The translations under genes and the position numbers were made by a program. Positions 35,212-47,359 of a DNA stretch of 64,000 nucleotides are shown here, piece by piece. Within the stretch, counting starts at the first letter, position 1; every line of letters begins with the position of its first letter. The stretch covers positions 1,798,001 through 1,862,000 of the forward strand of contig JANATG010000009.1 in NCBI GenBank assembly GCA_029449235.1. Reading direction: 5' to 3'. This stretch comes from Linnemannia schmuckeri (Eukaryota; Mortierellomycota; Mortierellomycetes; Mortierellales; Mortierellaceae). The notes under the pieces are model-generated. The model worked only from the letters and a program-made list of their open reading frames with translations, was not told where the DNA came from and made no database searches.

Positions 35212-37635
35212 ATGCCCGGAAACGTAAAGTTCACCTTTCTTGCTGATCACTTTTTTTTAACAAGCGTCCATCTCGGTTTCTCATCTCGGTCCTCATTCCA
35301 CCGCCTCACATATTTCTAACCCTACTTTTCTCTATCACTTCTCACCTTATCCTTTTTGAACAACAAACAAACGAAATACCCCCTCGCCTTCCCCCAAATA
35401 GGCCGTGATTCCTTCGTTGGCAACAGAGCCAGTACCCGCACATGGATCGGCATTCGACATTATTGTTGTCGGTGCTGGAGTGCTCGGATCTGCCTTTGCG
35501 ACTACTTTTGGCAAGCAGGGAAAGCGCATTCTTCTTCTGGGTGAGTCTCTTTTTCCTGTTTGACATCATTCCAGGAACGAAATAATCAGATCATATCAAA
35601 AAGGGGAGGAAACAGTTGATTTGGTTCTGAATGGCTGGTGGTGGTAGATCATAGGTTTAAAATCAAGGTGGCCTGATGGCCTGATCTGGTTTTTTATTTG
35701 CTGTTGTCCTCCTTTCTCTCACCCTTTTTTTAACACAACACAACCAACAAACAATATTCCAAATTAAGCGCTGGACGGAGTATGTGTGTGTGTGTGTCTG
35801 GAAAAGAAGGGTGTGGGCAGTGGGGAGAATGTGTCCTGCCTGTTGCTGCTGCTGCTTTGTGGCACAGAACAAAATAGCAACCTGCTGTAACCGATAGCAA
35901 GCAGGACTCAACTTATACTGGCATCCATACTACACAAAAGGAAACAACACAATTGAAAAGCTGACCAAACTAACTCTTCTGTATCAATAAAAAAACAAAT
36001 AGAGAGAGATTTGAGTGAGCCAGATCGCATTGTTGGAGAACTACTTCAGCCTGGCGGATACAAGGCATTGAAGGAACTTGGACTCGAGGATTGTCTGGAG
36101 GGCATTGATGCCATCCCCACTTATGGATACGGCGTCATTCGTGGCTCAGAACATGTCCACATCCCATACTTGATCGACCCCGAGACGGGTAAACAGGACC
36201 AAGGACGCTCTTTCCACCATGGACGGTTTATTCAGAAGCTTAGAACCGCAGCTTCCCAGACACCCAAGTAAGGAAGGGGAATATTGAACGCATTGGTTTT
36301 ATACCTGTGAAGAAGTAACATGAGACTGACCATGAACGTTCTTCTTTGACAACTTAGTGTCACGGTGGTAGAGGCGACGGTGAATGAAATGATTCACGAC
36401 GATGATGGCGTTCGGGTGATTGGTGTGAGCTGCACACCCAAGAAGAACAGTGGACCAGAGGAATCAGGAAGTTCAACGGTCACCACTCAGTACTTTGCAC
36501 CCCTGACCGTCATTGCCGACGGTGTGTTCTCAAAGTTCCGCAAGCAGTTCATCCATAAGCCCGTCTCCGTCACCTCACACTTCGTCGGGTAAGAACTAAT
36601 GTTTGTCACTGGGAGAGGACCTTTTAGTGTGTGTGTGTGTCATAAGCAGGAGCTGTATAAAGGATGAAGCTAACCTGGATGATTTTGCTTGGAATAGGTT
36701 CATTATGAAGGATACGCCATTGCCATTCCCCAACCACGGCCACGTCTTGTTAGCCTCCCCTTCGCCTATTTTGATGTACCAGATCTCAGAACATGACACT
36801 CGCATCCTAGTCGACATTCCTGGAAAACTCCCTTCCGCCAGCACAGGCGCATTACGTTCCTACCTCGAAACCATCGTCCGACCCCAATTACCGGAACCTT
36901 GCCAAAAATCATTCACCCAAGCCCTCGAAACCGAACGCTTGAGGTCTATGCCCAACAGTTTCTTGCCCCCTTCAACTAGTTCTGAATTGGGAGTTATCCT
37001 CTTGGGCGATGCGATGAATATGCGTCACCCCCTCACGGGAGGCGGTATGACGGTGGCGTTGAACGATGTTGTGTATTTGAGGGATATGTTGCAAGGTGAT
37101 GTGACTAAAGATCAGGAGGAGACTATGGTCCAGATGGAGTTGTTCTTCTGGAAGCGGAAGGAGCTCAGTGGTGTCATTAATGTTCTCGCCCAAGCCCTCT
37201 ATTCTCTCTTCTCTGGTGGAGGTTAGTTTTCTTCTCTTGTTACAGTTTGTCATTGCCGTCATTGTTGATCTCTCGCGGTTTATTGAATGGTTTGGCGGGA
37301 TCTTTCATCTAAACAATCATCATTCCCTTTTTTTCCTTTTCAATCGCCCACTTCCCATAGACGAGAACTTGATCGTGTTGAGAGACGGATGCTTTAGCTA
37401 CTTCAAGATGGGCGGCGAATGCATCGCGGGTCCTGTGGGTCTGCTTTCAGGAATCACGCGTCGTCGGATGGTGCTCGTGTATCATTTCTATGCGGTTGCG
37501 TTGCATTCGATCTGGTTGATGTTCCATAAGGCGACTTGGGCAGAGGTACCGGCGACGTTCTTCCAAGCGTTTAGTGTTATGTGGACCGCGTGCGTCGTCC
37601 TCCTCCCCGTCATGTGGAGTGAGTGCAAGGCATAA
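35212..37635 (+). CDS. ERG1: Squalene monooxygenase (squalene epoxidase)
   Basis: Converts squalene to 2,3-oxidosqualene with FAD, NADPH and O2 in ER or lipid droplets; first oxygen-dependent step of sterol synthesis. Six exons: 35212-35223, 35402-35540, 36003-36267, 36358-36588, 36698-37221 and 37361-37635; 481 residues. Exon 1 is only 12 nt (MPGN). FAD-binding: DIIVVGAGVLGSAFA; then ERDLSEPDRIVGELLQPGGY rebuilt across intron 2; second FAD motif GVILLGDAMNMRHPLTGGGM. The C-terminal region has hydrophobic helices typical of the membrane-associated end (MVLVYHFYAVALHSIWLMF; TACVVLLPVMW). Slightly shorter than yeast Erg1 (496). It is the target family of allylamines such as terbinafine. Identification is firm. 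Confidence 0.95.
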
Positions 37636-40056
37636 ATACGAGAGTGGAGTTTTTTTGAGAGGACTAGGAAGGTTGGAGGGGAAATAGTAGACGCGATGTC
37701 GGATGTCGAGGGTTGGCGGATTGGTGTCGAGACGCGCCAGTGAGGGAAGGAAGAACTAGAAGAATGCATTTCTTATGTAACATACCATCACCATAACATA
37801 TTTTTATTAAACAACAAACTCTTATCATCATTTCTTGACTCATACATGACAAAGAAGTTGCCAAGATGCTATGATCATTACCATGGATGCCGAAGCAAAG
37901 CTGCGCTTCGGCATTTCGGCAAAGTGTCGTGAATAGAAGTCAAGGCTATGAGTGGGAATCTAGTTGCCTGATTGGGAAGTAAAGGCCGTTTGTGTGCTGA
38001 CAAGCTCGAAATAGCCAAATGCAGCAAGTCGTTCATTTTTTTTTTCTGGGAAAAAAGTGAGAAGGAAACTTTCCCTCGTGGACGCCATGACTAGGGGGGT
38101 AGGGGTATGGGGTAATTGAAATAAACGAAGAGGGCCAATCTACGACCAACATCCCTCCCTCCCCCTAACGTCAGGTCATCCAATACTTGAGCATGAGGTG
38201 ATATCAAGGAACACTTTTTTTCAGTTAATGTATGGTCAGATCAGGATACAACCCTCCATGGCATATTTTTTCGGGAATAAAAAATAATGACTATTTTTGA
38301 CAGGTCAGCACAAAGTTGACGACACAGCAACGGCGGACGGGGTATCTAAGTCGACCACAGACAGACAGACTTCGGCAAGCTGAGCGGGAAATCCATTCAA
38401 GCCCAACGACAGTGATACACAGGGAGTTTCTTATTTACTTTGTCGACAAGACCTTGCTTGGGCGGAGTCGGTCTTGATTCGACTACAGACTCACATGTTG
38501 TAGTCCAAAGAGGGGAGGACTTGTCGGCCGGTCGGTCTTTGACTTGTCTCTCCAATTTCTCGTCTTTTACCGTTCTCTTGAAGACCGACCGTCGGGGAGC
38601 TGTCTGGGGAAGAAAGAGGAGGGGAAGGACAAAGAGTCTGGGGAAAGGTTTGAGGGGGATCGCCACAGCCAATTGATCCAGTAGGAGGCCTAGCGTTTAT
38701 TTGTTTATTGTCGTCGACAAAAGGATAATAATAACCATGACGATGTTGTTTGGGTGTGCATGGATGCGTGGTTTGAAATGAGTTGGAATGGCATGACGAT
38801 GCGAGATAAGAAATGGGACAGGCAAGCCTTCTTATGTTGTTCCGGAAAGTCATGAAAGTGGGGTTTGATAATGATGAAAAGATGAAGCACAGGAGAGAGA
38901 GGATGAAAGCGAAGACAGTGGATAATGAAAGACATGACAAATTGGTTGAACCATCCTCCCGGCTTTCGATAAAGAGGAAGTGCCTTGAGCAATATCATTT
39001 CTTTCATTTCTCTCATTCTCTCTTTTTTGTCTTTTCATTTCTTCGCGACTTGAACATCATTCCCCCACTCCACGTTATCCCTCCCTTTCCACCCACGCTC
39101 AACCATTCAATCGAGTCGAGTCATCTTTGTTTATCTCTCTCTCTCTCTTTCTAGCGCTCTCCACGATCTCCTTTTTTTTATTTTTGTTCCTAGAACCAAC
39201 GGAAAACAACACACAAAGTATGTTTTTTGTCTTGTCTTCGATTGACATGCGCATCCATTGTGGGATGGGGGTGGGAATCATTATTTCTGTTATCTCTGGC
39301 TTTTGTGTGTTGATATGTTTGTCCGTGGAAGATTGAGAGAGGTTTCAAGGTACTACTTCTTTGTACCACGGAAATTGGGATGCATACAGTATAGTAGAGT
39401 AGTGAGCAACAAGGCTATTCAATTTTTTGTACTCTCTTGTATTGTTTCTCGAATGACAGCATTGCCTTTTCAATTGTGATTTGAAGAAAGACGCGAGGAT
39501 GGTGGAACATGGTCAAGAGACAGGTATAGAGGAAAGTATTCGACAGTGAAATAGAGAGTGAGGCGCGAGAGTGCAAGGTAGATCAATGACTGGCTGTTTG
39601 TTGACAATGGTGTTCGCTGTTAGTATGGTCAGAAGTCGCGAGTGTGTACCATGCTAGACTGAATTGATGTTGGGATGATGATCATAGCGAAGTGGACTGG
39701 GTCCGTCCCTTTTATTCCGTCCTTCCCTCCCTTTTTCACCCCCTCTTTCCAGTCTCCAAAATTGGCACATGAAAAAAAAATGTACGAAAAAAAATGAAAG
39801 TGTCCTTCACTCCTTCGTCACTCATTCTGATCAAAAAGAAAGAAAAAAAGACACTCGCTTCTTCTTTTTCTTTTTCTTCTCCACTTATTCCTTACTTTCC
39901 CATCACTAATACTTCCTTTTTCTTCTACCTTCGCCTTACGCTTTTAACGGTTTCCTCTCATTACTTTTTCTTACTTTCATTCATTCCTTACTTCAGTCAA
40001 GCCACTCTCCCGCCTCTCCTGATCACATTCACTCCACCCAAGAATAACGACAACAA
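37636..40056. other. Long intergenic region
   Basis: 2.4 kb between ERG1 and the glycerol-3-phosphate dehydrogenase start. It holds a strong 10-bp hairpin at 37887-37914, a CT microsatellite near 39134-39150, a T run near 38037, and T/C-rich leader sequence up to 40056. Frames of 60-150 codons (for example minus strand 38491-38940) are low in information and unsupported. No gene is seen. Confidence 0.5.
37887..37914. repeat. Perfect 10-bp hairpin
   Basis: ATGCCGAAGC and its exact reverse complement GCTTCGGCAT flank an 8-nt loop, about 250 bp after the ERG1 stop. A partial third copy (CATTTCGGC) follows at once. It could be an mRNA 3' structure if transcription runs that far, or a small inverted-repeat relic. 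Confidence 0.6.
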
Positions 40057-43000
40057 ATGTGGCGCCGCATTCCAGCAACAGGTGCCCGGCACTCAACCTC
40101 ATTCAGGACAAAGGCCGTCTATGCCACCGCAGGAGCAACCACTCTCGCTCTCTCAGGATACTACTATAACCTCAAGCAGCAGCAACGCGCTCTCGATGAA
40201 TCGTTCGAATATCCGCCCCAGTCCTCTATGATCTATCTCGAGCCACAGCAGGCTGCTAGGGATCCTACCCGCCCACACGCCTTCTGGGCCCCTCCCTCGC
40301 GTGAGGATATGATCAGGATGCTTCAGGAGGGTCCCGGATCCATCGTCAAGGAAAAGTCTGCCGCCGCCACCGCCGCCGCCGCTGCTGCTGCCGCTGCTGT
40401 CGCTGGAAGTACTCCTGGATCAAAGCCTGTTGTTGTTGCGCCAGTACCTGTGGATGGTGACAAGGACTCGGATGTGTTCGACTTGTTGATTATTGGAGGT
40501 GGTGCCACAGGAGCCGGATGCGCCGTCGATGCCGCGACTCGTGGATTGAAGGTCGCCATGGTGGAACGTGATGATTTCTCGTCGGGTAAGATAAGTTCTC
40601 ACTCTCTTTATTGTTGCATATTATTCTGATCTCAGCAATGTTTTGGACGAGCTGACATTTGAATGGATGTCCCTTTTGGGTGTAAGCGAGAGAGGGATAA
40701 ACACAAAAGTACTTGAATGAGTGAGCGGAGGTGAGGGTATTGCTGAAAAGAGGTACTTACGGAGCAGTAAACAAGAGAGACAAACCGATGAGTAACCATC
40801 CAACGACAGGACGAAGGACAAACGATCATTCACACGCGGACAGTAAAAAGAACATCTTTTTCTTTTGTGAGTCTGGTATGAAGGGTGATTGTGTGTTTGT
40901 AGCAATAGAGGATCACTCCATAGAAACGACAATTGGAGCCCTTGAAAACGAAACTTTTTTAACGACGACATTACAGGAAACTTCAAGGGAAGCAAAGGAA
41001 ACTGGGCGCACAGGCGGATGAGAGCCATTTGTCCTAAGTGCGGAAGGCCTATTTGTAATGATGAAGGGGGCAACAAGAATAACTACAAAGGAAAGCCAGG
41101 TGTTTGAGCTGTTATTGGAAAAAATGTTTAAGACACACGAAGGAGGAGATCGCTCTCAATTGCACACTAGCTTGATTGCCTTCTTGCTCCTCTTTCCCCT
41201 TCCCTCTCCTCTCCCCTTTCATTCCTGGCTCCATTGGGCTGAGTCATAGAGAGATGCGGTGTGATGTTGAGCGCGTGTCTATTCTAGGCGGAGGTCTAAC
41301 ATAGACGCTGAATTGCTGATCATATCAAAGAGGTGGGTGAGGCATGATGCAGGCATACATATATCCATGGTTCGTGTATTCTCTCAACATGTGTGGAAAC
41401 AGTGAATGTGAGGAAGAGAAGAGGGAGAGTGAGAAAAAATGCGACTAAGAGCGGCCACTAGTTGTTCGATGAGAAGAGGAAGAAAAGTAAAAATAATCAT
41501 CCAATTTTCCCATTCATAACAGAGAGCGCACTCCACGTGGATCATTCGTTGAATTATTGCATTTGCATTTATTTTTATGCGTTTTCCCTTGCTTTTTGCT
41601 TGTATGCCTTTGCTAAATCAGCAAACGCCGTTTTACGACAAAAAAAGAGATGAGATTGAACACGTCAAAAGCACGAAATAACTCACATGTTTATCTCTAT
41701 TTAACCAAATCACTCTTGTAGGAACGTCGTCCAGATCAACAAAACTCGTTCATGGTGGAGTCCGGTATCTGGAGAAGGCTGTCCGCGAACTCGATATTGA
41801 GCAGTACAAATTGGTCAAGGAGGCATTGAACGAGCGTGCCAACTTTTTGAAGGTCGCTCCTTACCTCAGCTACCAGCTCCCCATCATGCTCCCCATCTAC
41901 AAGTATGTTTCGCTGCTTGTTGAGTGGCTGAGATGATCAACATGGAGTATCAAAGAGGGCAAAGGACTCACGATTGTATACCATCCCTCTAATACTAGGT
42001 GGTGGCAGGTGCCTTACTACTGGGCTGGATCAAAGGCCTATGACTTGCTGGCGGGTCATCAGGGCATGGAAAGCAGTTACTTTTTGAGCAGAGGCAAGGC
42101 TTTGGAGGCATTCCCTATGCTCAAGAACGACAAGTTGGTAGGAGCCATGGTCTATTATGACGGACAGCATAACGACTCCCGCATGAATGTTGCCCTCGGA
42201 CTGACTGCTGTCCAGTACGGTGCTGTCATTGCTAACCACGTCGAGGTTATCGAGTTGCACAAGGACGAGAACAAGCGTCTCTGTGGCGCCCGTGTCCGCG
42301 ATGCGATGACTGGCAAAGAGTTCAATGTCAAGGCCAAGGGTATCATCAACGCCACCGGACCTTTCACTGATGGAATTCGCCAACTGGATGACCCCTCGAT
42401 CCAGTCGATCGTCTCACCCTCTGCTGGGGTCCACATCATTCTTCCCAACTACTACAGCCCTGGCAACATGGGTCTCTTGGATCCCGCTACCAGCGATGGC
42501 CGTGTCATTTTCTTCTTGCCCTGGCAAGGAAACACCATTGCAGGAACTACCGACTCTGCCACCAAGGTCACTCCCAACCCTATGGCGACCGAGGAGGAGA
42601 TCAACTGGATTCTGGGAGAGGTTAAGAACTACCTCAACCCCGATGTCAAGGTCCGTCGTGGAGATGTCTTGGCTGCTTGGTCGGGCATTCGTCCCCTGGT
42701 CCGTGACCCTGCCGCCAAGAGCACTGAGGGATTGGTTCGTAACCATATGATCAACGTCAGTGCTAGTGGCCTGTTGACGATTGCTGGAGGCAAATGGACA
42801 ACTTATCGTGCCATGGCTGCCGAGACGATCGATGAGGCCATCAAGGAGTTTGGTCTTACACCCACCCGTGGTTGCTCGACTGAGCGTGTCAAGTTGATTG
42901 GTTCTCACGGATACAGCAACACCATGTTCATCCGTCTCATCCAGCAGTTTGGTCTTGAGACCGAGATTGCTCAGCATTTGGCCAACAGCTACGGAGACCG

Positions 43001-43906
43001 TGCCTGGGCCGTTGCCTCACTCGCCCAATCGACTGGCAAGCGCTGGCCTGTCTTTGGACGGAGAGTATCGAACCAGTACCCTTACATTGAAGCTGAGGTC
43101 CGCTATGCTGTTCGTCGTGAGTATGCCTGCACTGCTGTCGATGTGTTGGCTCGCCGACTCCGTCTTGCCTTCTTGAACGTCCATGCTGCTTTGGATGCTC
43201 TCCCCAGGGTTGTTGAGATCATGGCCGAGGAATTGAAGTGGGATGCTGCTCGTCAGGCAAAGGAGACTGAGGATGCTAAGGAATTTTTGACTACTATGGG
43301 ATTGCCCGTCAGCCCGATTGCCTACCCCACTAACGTGCCCGAGGCTGCTGTTGGACACCCTGTTGTCACGATTGGTGAGGGTGAGAAGGTCCAGCAGACC
43401 AGCTTCTGGGGTCGTATGAGCGGCAAGTCAGCATCTGGAGCACATGTTGCCGACTCTTTCTACTCGCGCGCTCAGTTTAACCCCGAGGAGTTGGCCGAGT
43501 TTCATAAGGTTTTTGGCGCTCTTGATCATGATGGCGATGGCCACATTGACGGACATGATCTTGAGGAAGTCCTTAACCACCTTGATGTTCAGGTCGATCC
43601 ACAGGTCCTCAAGAACATCATTGAAGAGGTAATTAATTCTTTGGTTTTTTATTTTGTTTTCATTGGTCGTTTTCATTTGATCATATCATGATCCTAATCC
43701 TTTTATTTTTCAATATTGTGATGTAGGTCGACTTGGATAACTCGGGCACGATCGAATTTAACGAGTTCTTGGAGGTGATGGGTGGACTGAAGGAGCATGC
43801 CAGCCGCACGGCGTTCTCCAAGATTGTTGTTCAGGTTGAGAACAAGCGGAGTGTTGACTATGGTATCAAGGCCAAGACCACCGATCGCAGCGGCGGTGGA
43901 GCTTAA
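40057..43906 (+). CDS. GUT2: Mitochondrial FAD-dependent glycerol-3-phosphate dehydrogenase with EF-hands
   Basis: Oxidises glycerol 3-phosphate to dihydroxyacetone phosphate and feeds electrons to ubiquinone at the outer face of the inner mitochondrial membrane. Exons 40057-40585, 41722-41902, 41999-43628 and 43727-43906 give 839 residues. Residues 1-45 form an Arg/Thr-rich presequence plus a hydrophobic segment. An Ala-rich linker (about 107-121) precedes the FAD motif [13 protein letters not shown] (about 143). The intron 1 join gives the family motif [20 protein letters not shown]. The C-terminus carries a canonical EF-hand loop ([15 protein letters not shown], about 744-758) and a second one ([15 protein letters not shown]) beginning around 782, split off in exon 4. 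Calcium control is known for animal GPD2; yeast Gut2 lacks EF-hands. Intron 1 is 1136 nt. Confidence 0.95.
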
Positions 43907-43988
43907 ATATCTCTTCCTTTTCTACTTGTTTCTTCATTGTTTTTGTCATCTCATGTTCTTTTTATTTTATCTTTTTGCTATGGTCTAA

Positions 43989-43994
43989 AATAAA
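43989..43994 (+). terminator. Poly(A) signal candidate of GUT2
   Basis: AATAAA lies 83 nt past the GUT2 stop codon. Confidence 0.45.
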
Positions 43995-44174
43995 TCTCTT
44001 TATTTGACGCCACTAATTTTTCGCGTTTGTGTGGGACTGTTGTGAATTAACCAAGCCACCCAACAAACAATTTTTGGCACTTTTTTTTTTTTTGAAACTA
44101 CTTTACCAGCCAGAAGTAGCTTTGCCATTGCTCGCACCAACGCTCTCAAGGACCAAGGAACTCATTGCGACGAC

Positions 44175-47100
44175 ATGTTCAACATCAGGCGCTTCGACCT
44201 CGAGGCTGAGACTACTCAGGAGTCAACTACTACTCCTACAATTACATCAACTAATGACCGACTCGCGAAACTCAACGCTCGTCTTAACAAGAACAAGCCC
44301 CCAACCCCCACCACCACCACCACCACCACAGACACTAACACCAGCCAGGACTCAATACCCAAGGACACCACTAAACCCCATCAATACAAAAAGGACCGCG
44401 ACAGCAAGGGAACGAATGAGATCTCGTATAAGCGGAGTCGTGAGGAGGAAGATGCCCGTGTCGCCAGGGAAGAAGCTCGTAGACAGAAGGACCAGCAATC
44501 GGGGAAGCAGAGGTGGGAGAAGAGGGCCAAGGAGTTGAAGGATAGTGATCTTGTGCCGAATGATGTCCGGTTGGCAATGAAGGCTGAGGCTGAGGCAAAA
44601 GCAAAAGCTGAGAAGGAGGCCAAAAAGATTCCTTTTGCGGCTGCTGTTGCCGCTGCCGCTGCCGCTGCTCAGAAGAAGGAGGATCGGGATGAGGATATGA
44701 AGGATATTGAAGAGGAGGAGGATGAGGACAAGAAAGATCAGGATGGCAAGGATGATCAGGACAAGGATCAGAAGGAAGAAGAGGACCGCCCAGCATTACA
44801 CCTCGAAGGTGTTGACCGGTTCGAATCTGAAGCCGCTGCCGACGCAGCGCTCGCAGAACTGGCGGCACTCGTCCCTTTGCCTACCTTCGAAACAAAAGAA
44901 ATCACAGCGCTCGAAAAAGAACGTGCCAAATCTATGGGTATCCCCGACTGGCTCGCCCACCCAACCCTCATCGAGCCCGACGAATCCAACAACCGCCCTA
45001 TTACATCCAAGGAGTTTGGGTTCTCGGAAAGATTGATCAAGCAGTGTAGGAAGGCGGGTATTGAAGAATGTTTTGCGGTTCAGACGGCTGTAATCCCGGT
45101 GTTGATGCGGGCTAGGCATTTGGGGGATATCCGGAGAGCTCCTGGGGATCTTTGTGTCAGTGCGCCCACGGGAAGTGGAAAGACTTTGGCCTATGTTCTT
45201 CCCATCATCGAGGTAACTTATTTGCTTTTTAGTTGTTATAATTCGTTCTGCCAAAGGTGATACAACGATTTGATTGTTGTCGGCTTTTGGGACTGATAAC
45301 CATTATGTTGCTTTTCCTTGGAATACAGATTTTGTCACAGAGGGTGGTAACGCGTCTACGTGCATTGGTTGTCCTCCCAACACGCGACCTATGCATCCAA
45401 GTCAAAGAAACCTTCGAAACCTTCGTCAAGGGCACTGACCTCAAGATCGCTACCTCGACCGGCCAAAACTCCTTTGCCCACGAACAAACCATCCTCGTCG
45501 GTGAGTCCCACTCTAACCCCAATTCCCCACGTGTGTTGGGTGGCCATTCTCGAGTCGATATCCTGATTACCACGCCCGGTCGTCTGATCGATCATATCAA
45601 ATCGACTCCCAACTTTACATTGCAGCATTTGAGGTTTTTGGTGATTGATGAGGCGGATCGGTTGTTGAACCAGAGTTTCCAGGATTGGTTGTTCCATATC
45701 TTGAATGCTATTCATCCAAGTCCGGAGAGAAAGCTGTTGGGAGTCGATGGGTCTGAGACTATTCAGGTCAAGCGTGACTACCTCGGGTACGTTTTCATTT
45801 CATCGCTTTTTCATTCCCTTTGATCGAATACTGTCAGTAAACTCGCTGCTAACCCATTTCTATATGTTGCACTACTCCTTTTATAGGTTCCCGATACACG
45901 ATGCGATAGCACCTGGATTCCTCTCTTCATTCTTCCAGCTCCCAGAATCAGATGTCGAGGACCCCAAGGCTCTGTCGGTCCAGAAACTGCTCTTCTCAGC
46001 CACATTGACAAGGAACCCGGCCAAGATTGCAAGTCTCCAGCTTTCGGATCCCCAATATGTTGCTGTCCAGGAAGGCGGACAGGATGGTGATGAGAAGCAA
46101 AAGTATACCACTCCTGCTGGTCTTACCGTAAGTCTCTTTCTATTGCTTGTTGTTTTTGCTGTTGGTTAATTTACTCCGCATTTTATGTTTTCTGCACAAG
46201 GTCCATTTTCAAGGGCGATCCGAGAAATGAAAACAAAGACACTTATCGTTACTTGTTATCGCCTACCCCCTACTTCTCAAATAGGAACATATGATTGTGT
46301 GCGAGACATCGGAGAAGCCGTTGATGGTGCTGCATCTGTTGCACCACCTCCAAGTGCGGTCTGCATTGTGTTTCACCAAATCTGTTGAGTCTGCACATCG
46401 TCTTTACAAGCTTATTCAGCTCTATGAGAAGATCCGGACGACGACGCCTATGGAAGCGCCTGTGGTGAAGGAGGCTGGAAAGGACAAGAAAGAGGTTGCC
46501 AAGAAGGCGAAGAAGGACAGCAGGAATCCGGATGAGTCTGGAAGCGAGGAGAGCAGCAGTGACAACGACAGCGATAGTGACAGTGAGGATGAGAGTAACA
46601 GCAGCAGCAGCAGCAGCAGCGAAGATGAGGAAGACGAGGACGAGGACGATGAGGAGACGAGTGATGTGGAGATGGAACAAGCCGAAACCTCAACCCCCGC
46701 CGCCATGGACGTCGACACCACCATATCCCCTGCAACAGACGCAATTGTGGTAGCAGAATTCTCATCGGACCTGCCCAAATCCAAACGCCAGTCGATCCTC
46801 CGAGCATTCAACAATGGCGAAATCCATCTCCTGATCTGCTCCGATCTCATCTCACGCGGAATGGACCTGTCCCCTGTCTCCTGTGTCATCAACTACGACT
46901 CGCCCGTCTATATGAAGAAGTATATCCACCGTGTTGGCCGTACGGCCCGTGCGGGCAAGACGGGAACTGCCTACTCGCTGGTCGAGATGCAAGAGGCCAG
47001 ACATTTCAAGGAGATGATTTCCAAGGCCGGGCATTGGGATAAGATTGGAAGGATTAATGTGAAGAGTCAGGAGGTGAAGGATTTGGTGCCGGGATATACG

Positions 47101-47184
47101 AAGGCATTGGCTGGGTTGAAGGATGTTCTTGTCAGCTCGAGCCGTGCTGGCAGAAAGGGCTCCTCCAGACGATCCTTCAAGTAA
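44175..47184 (+). CDS. DBP6: DEAD-box ATP-dependent RNA helicase, DDX51/Dbp6 type
   Basis: Nucleolar RNA helicase of large-subunit rRNA processing. Exons 44175-45212, 45329-45786, 45887-46127 and 46285-47184 give 878 residues. The N-terminal ~200 residues are charged low-complexity sequence, with poly-Thr, an Ala run and an acidic Asp/Lys/Glu stretch. Helicase motifs in order: Q-motif region [21 protein letters not shown] (about 330); Ia [11 protein letters not shown]; Ib [17 protein letters not shown] (about 455; DEAD); [11 protein letters not shown] (about 535); [52 protein letters not shown] (about 792). The [11 protein letters not shown] and LPxxKR-type features favour DDX51/Dbp6 over other DEAD proteins. 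A Ser/Asp/Glu-rich insert of about 60 residues lies between motifs IV and V. The gene converges on CDP-DAG synthase 175 bp away. Confidence 0.9.
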
Positions 47185-47187
47185 CTT

Positions 47188-47204
47188 CCCCCCCCCCCCC
47201 CCCC
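47188..47204. repeat. Poly(C) run of 17
   Basis: Seventeen C in a row begin 3 bp after the helicase stop codon. A homopolymer this long is prone to length error and polymorphism. Confidence 0.9.
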
Positions 47205-47359
47205 TACTCACCTATTTTTTCTTTTAATTAAACTGTAACACCAACACCATTGCATCCTTCATTCATATCCACTCATATGCATGTTTAAAAGGCGTATTAA
47301 TTTTGTGTAGAAAAATGCTAAATATCTGGCACGAGTCGTGCTGCTATATCTTTTGTCAT

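Noticed and set aside
40621..41076. 151-codon minus-strand frame within GUT2 intron 1
   Set aside because: Ser/Leu-rich, no recognisable domain, overlaps intron sequence with equally long frames on the plus strand.
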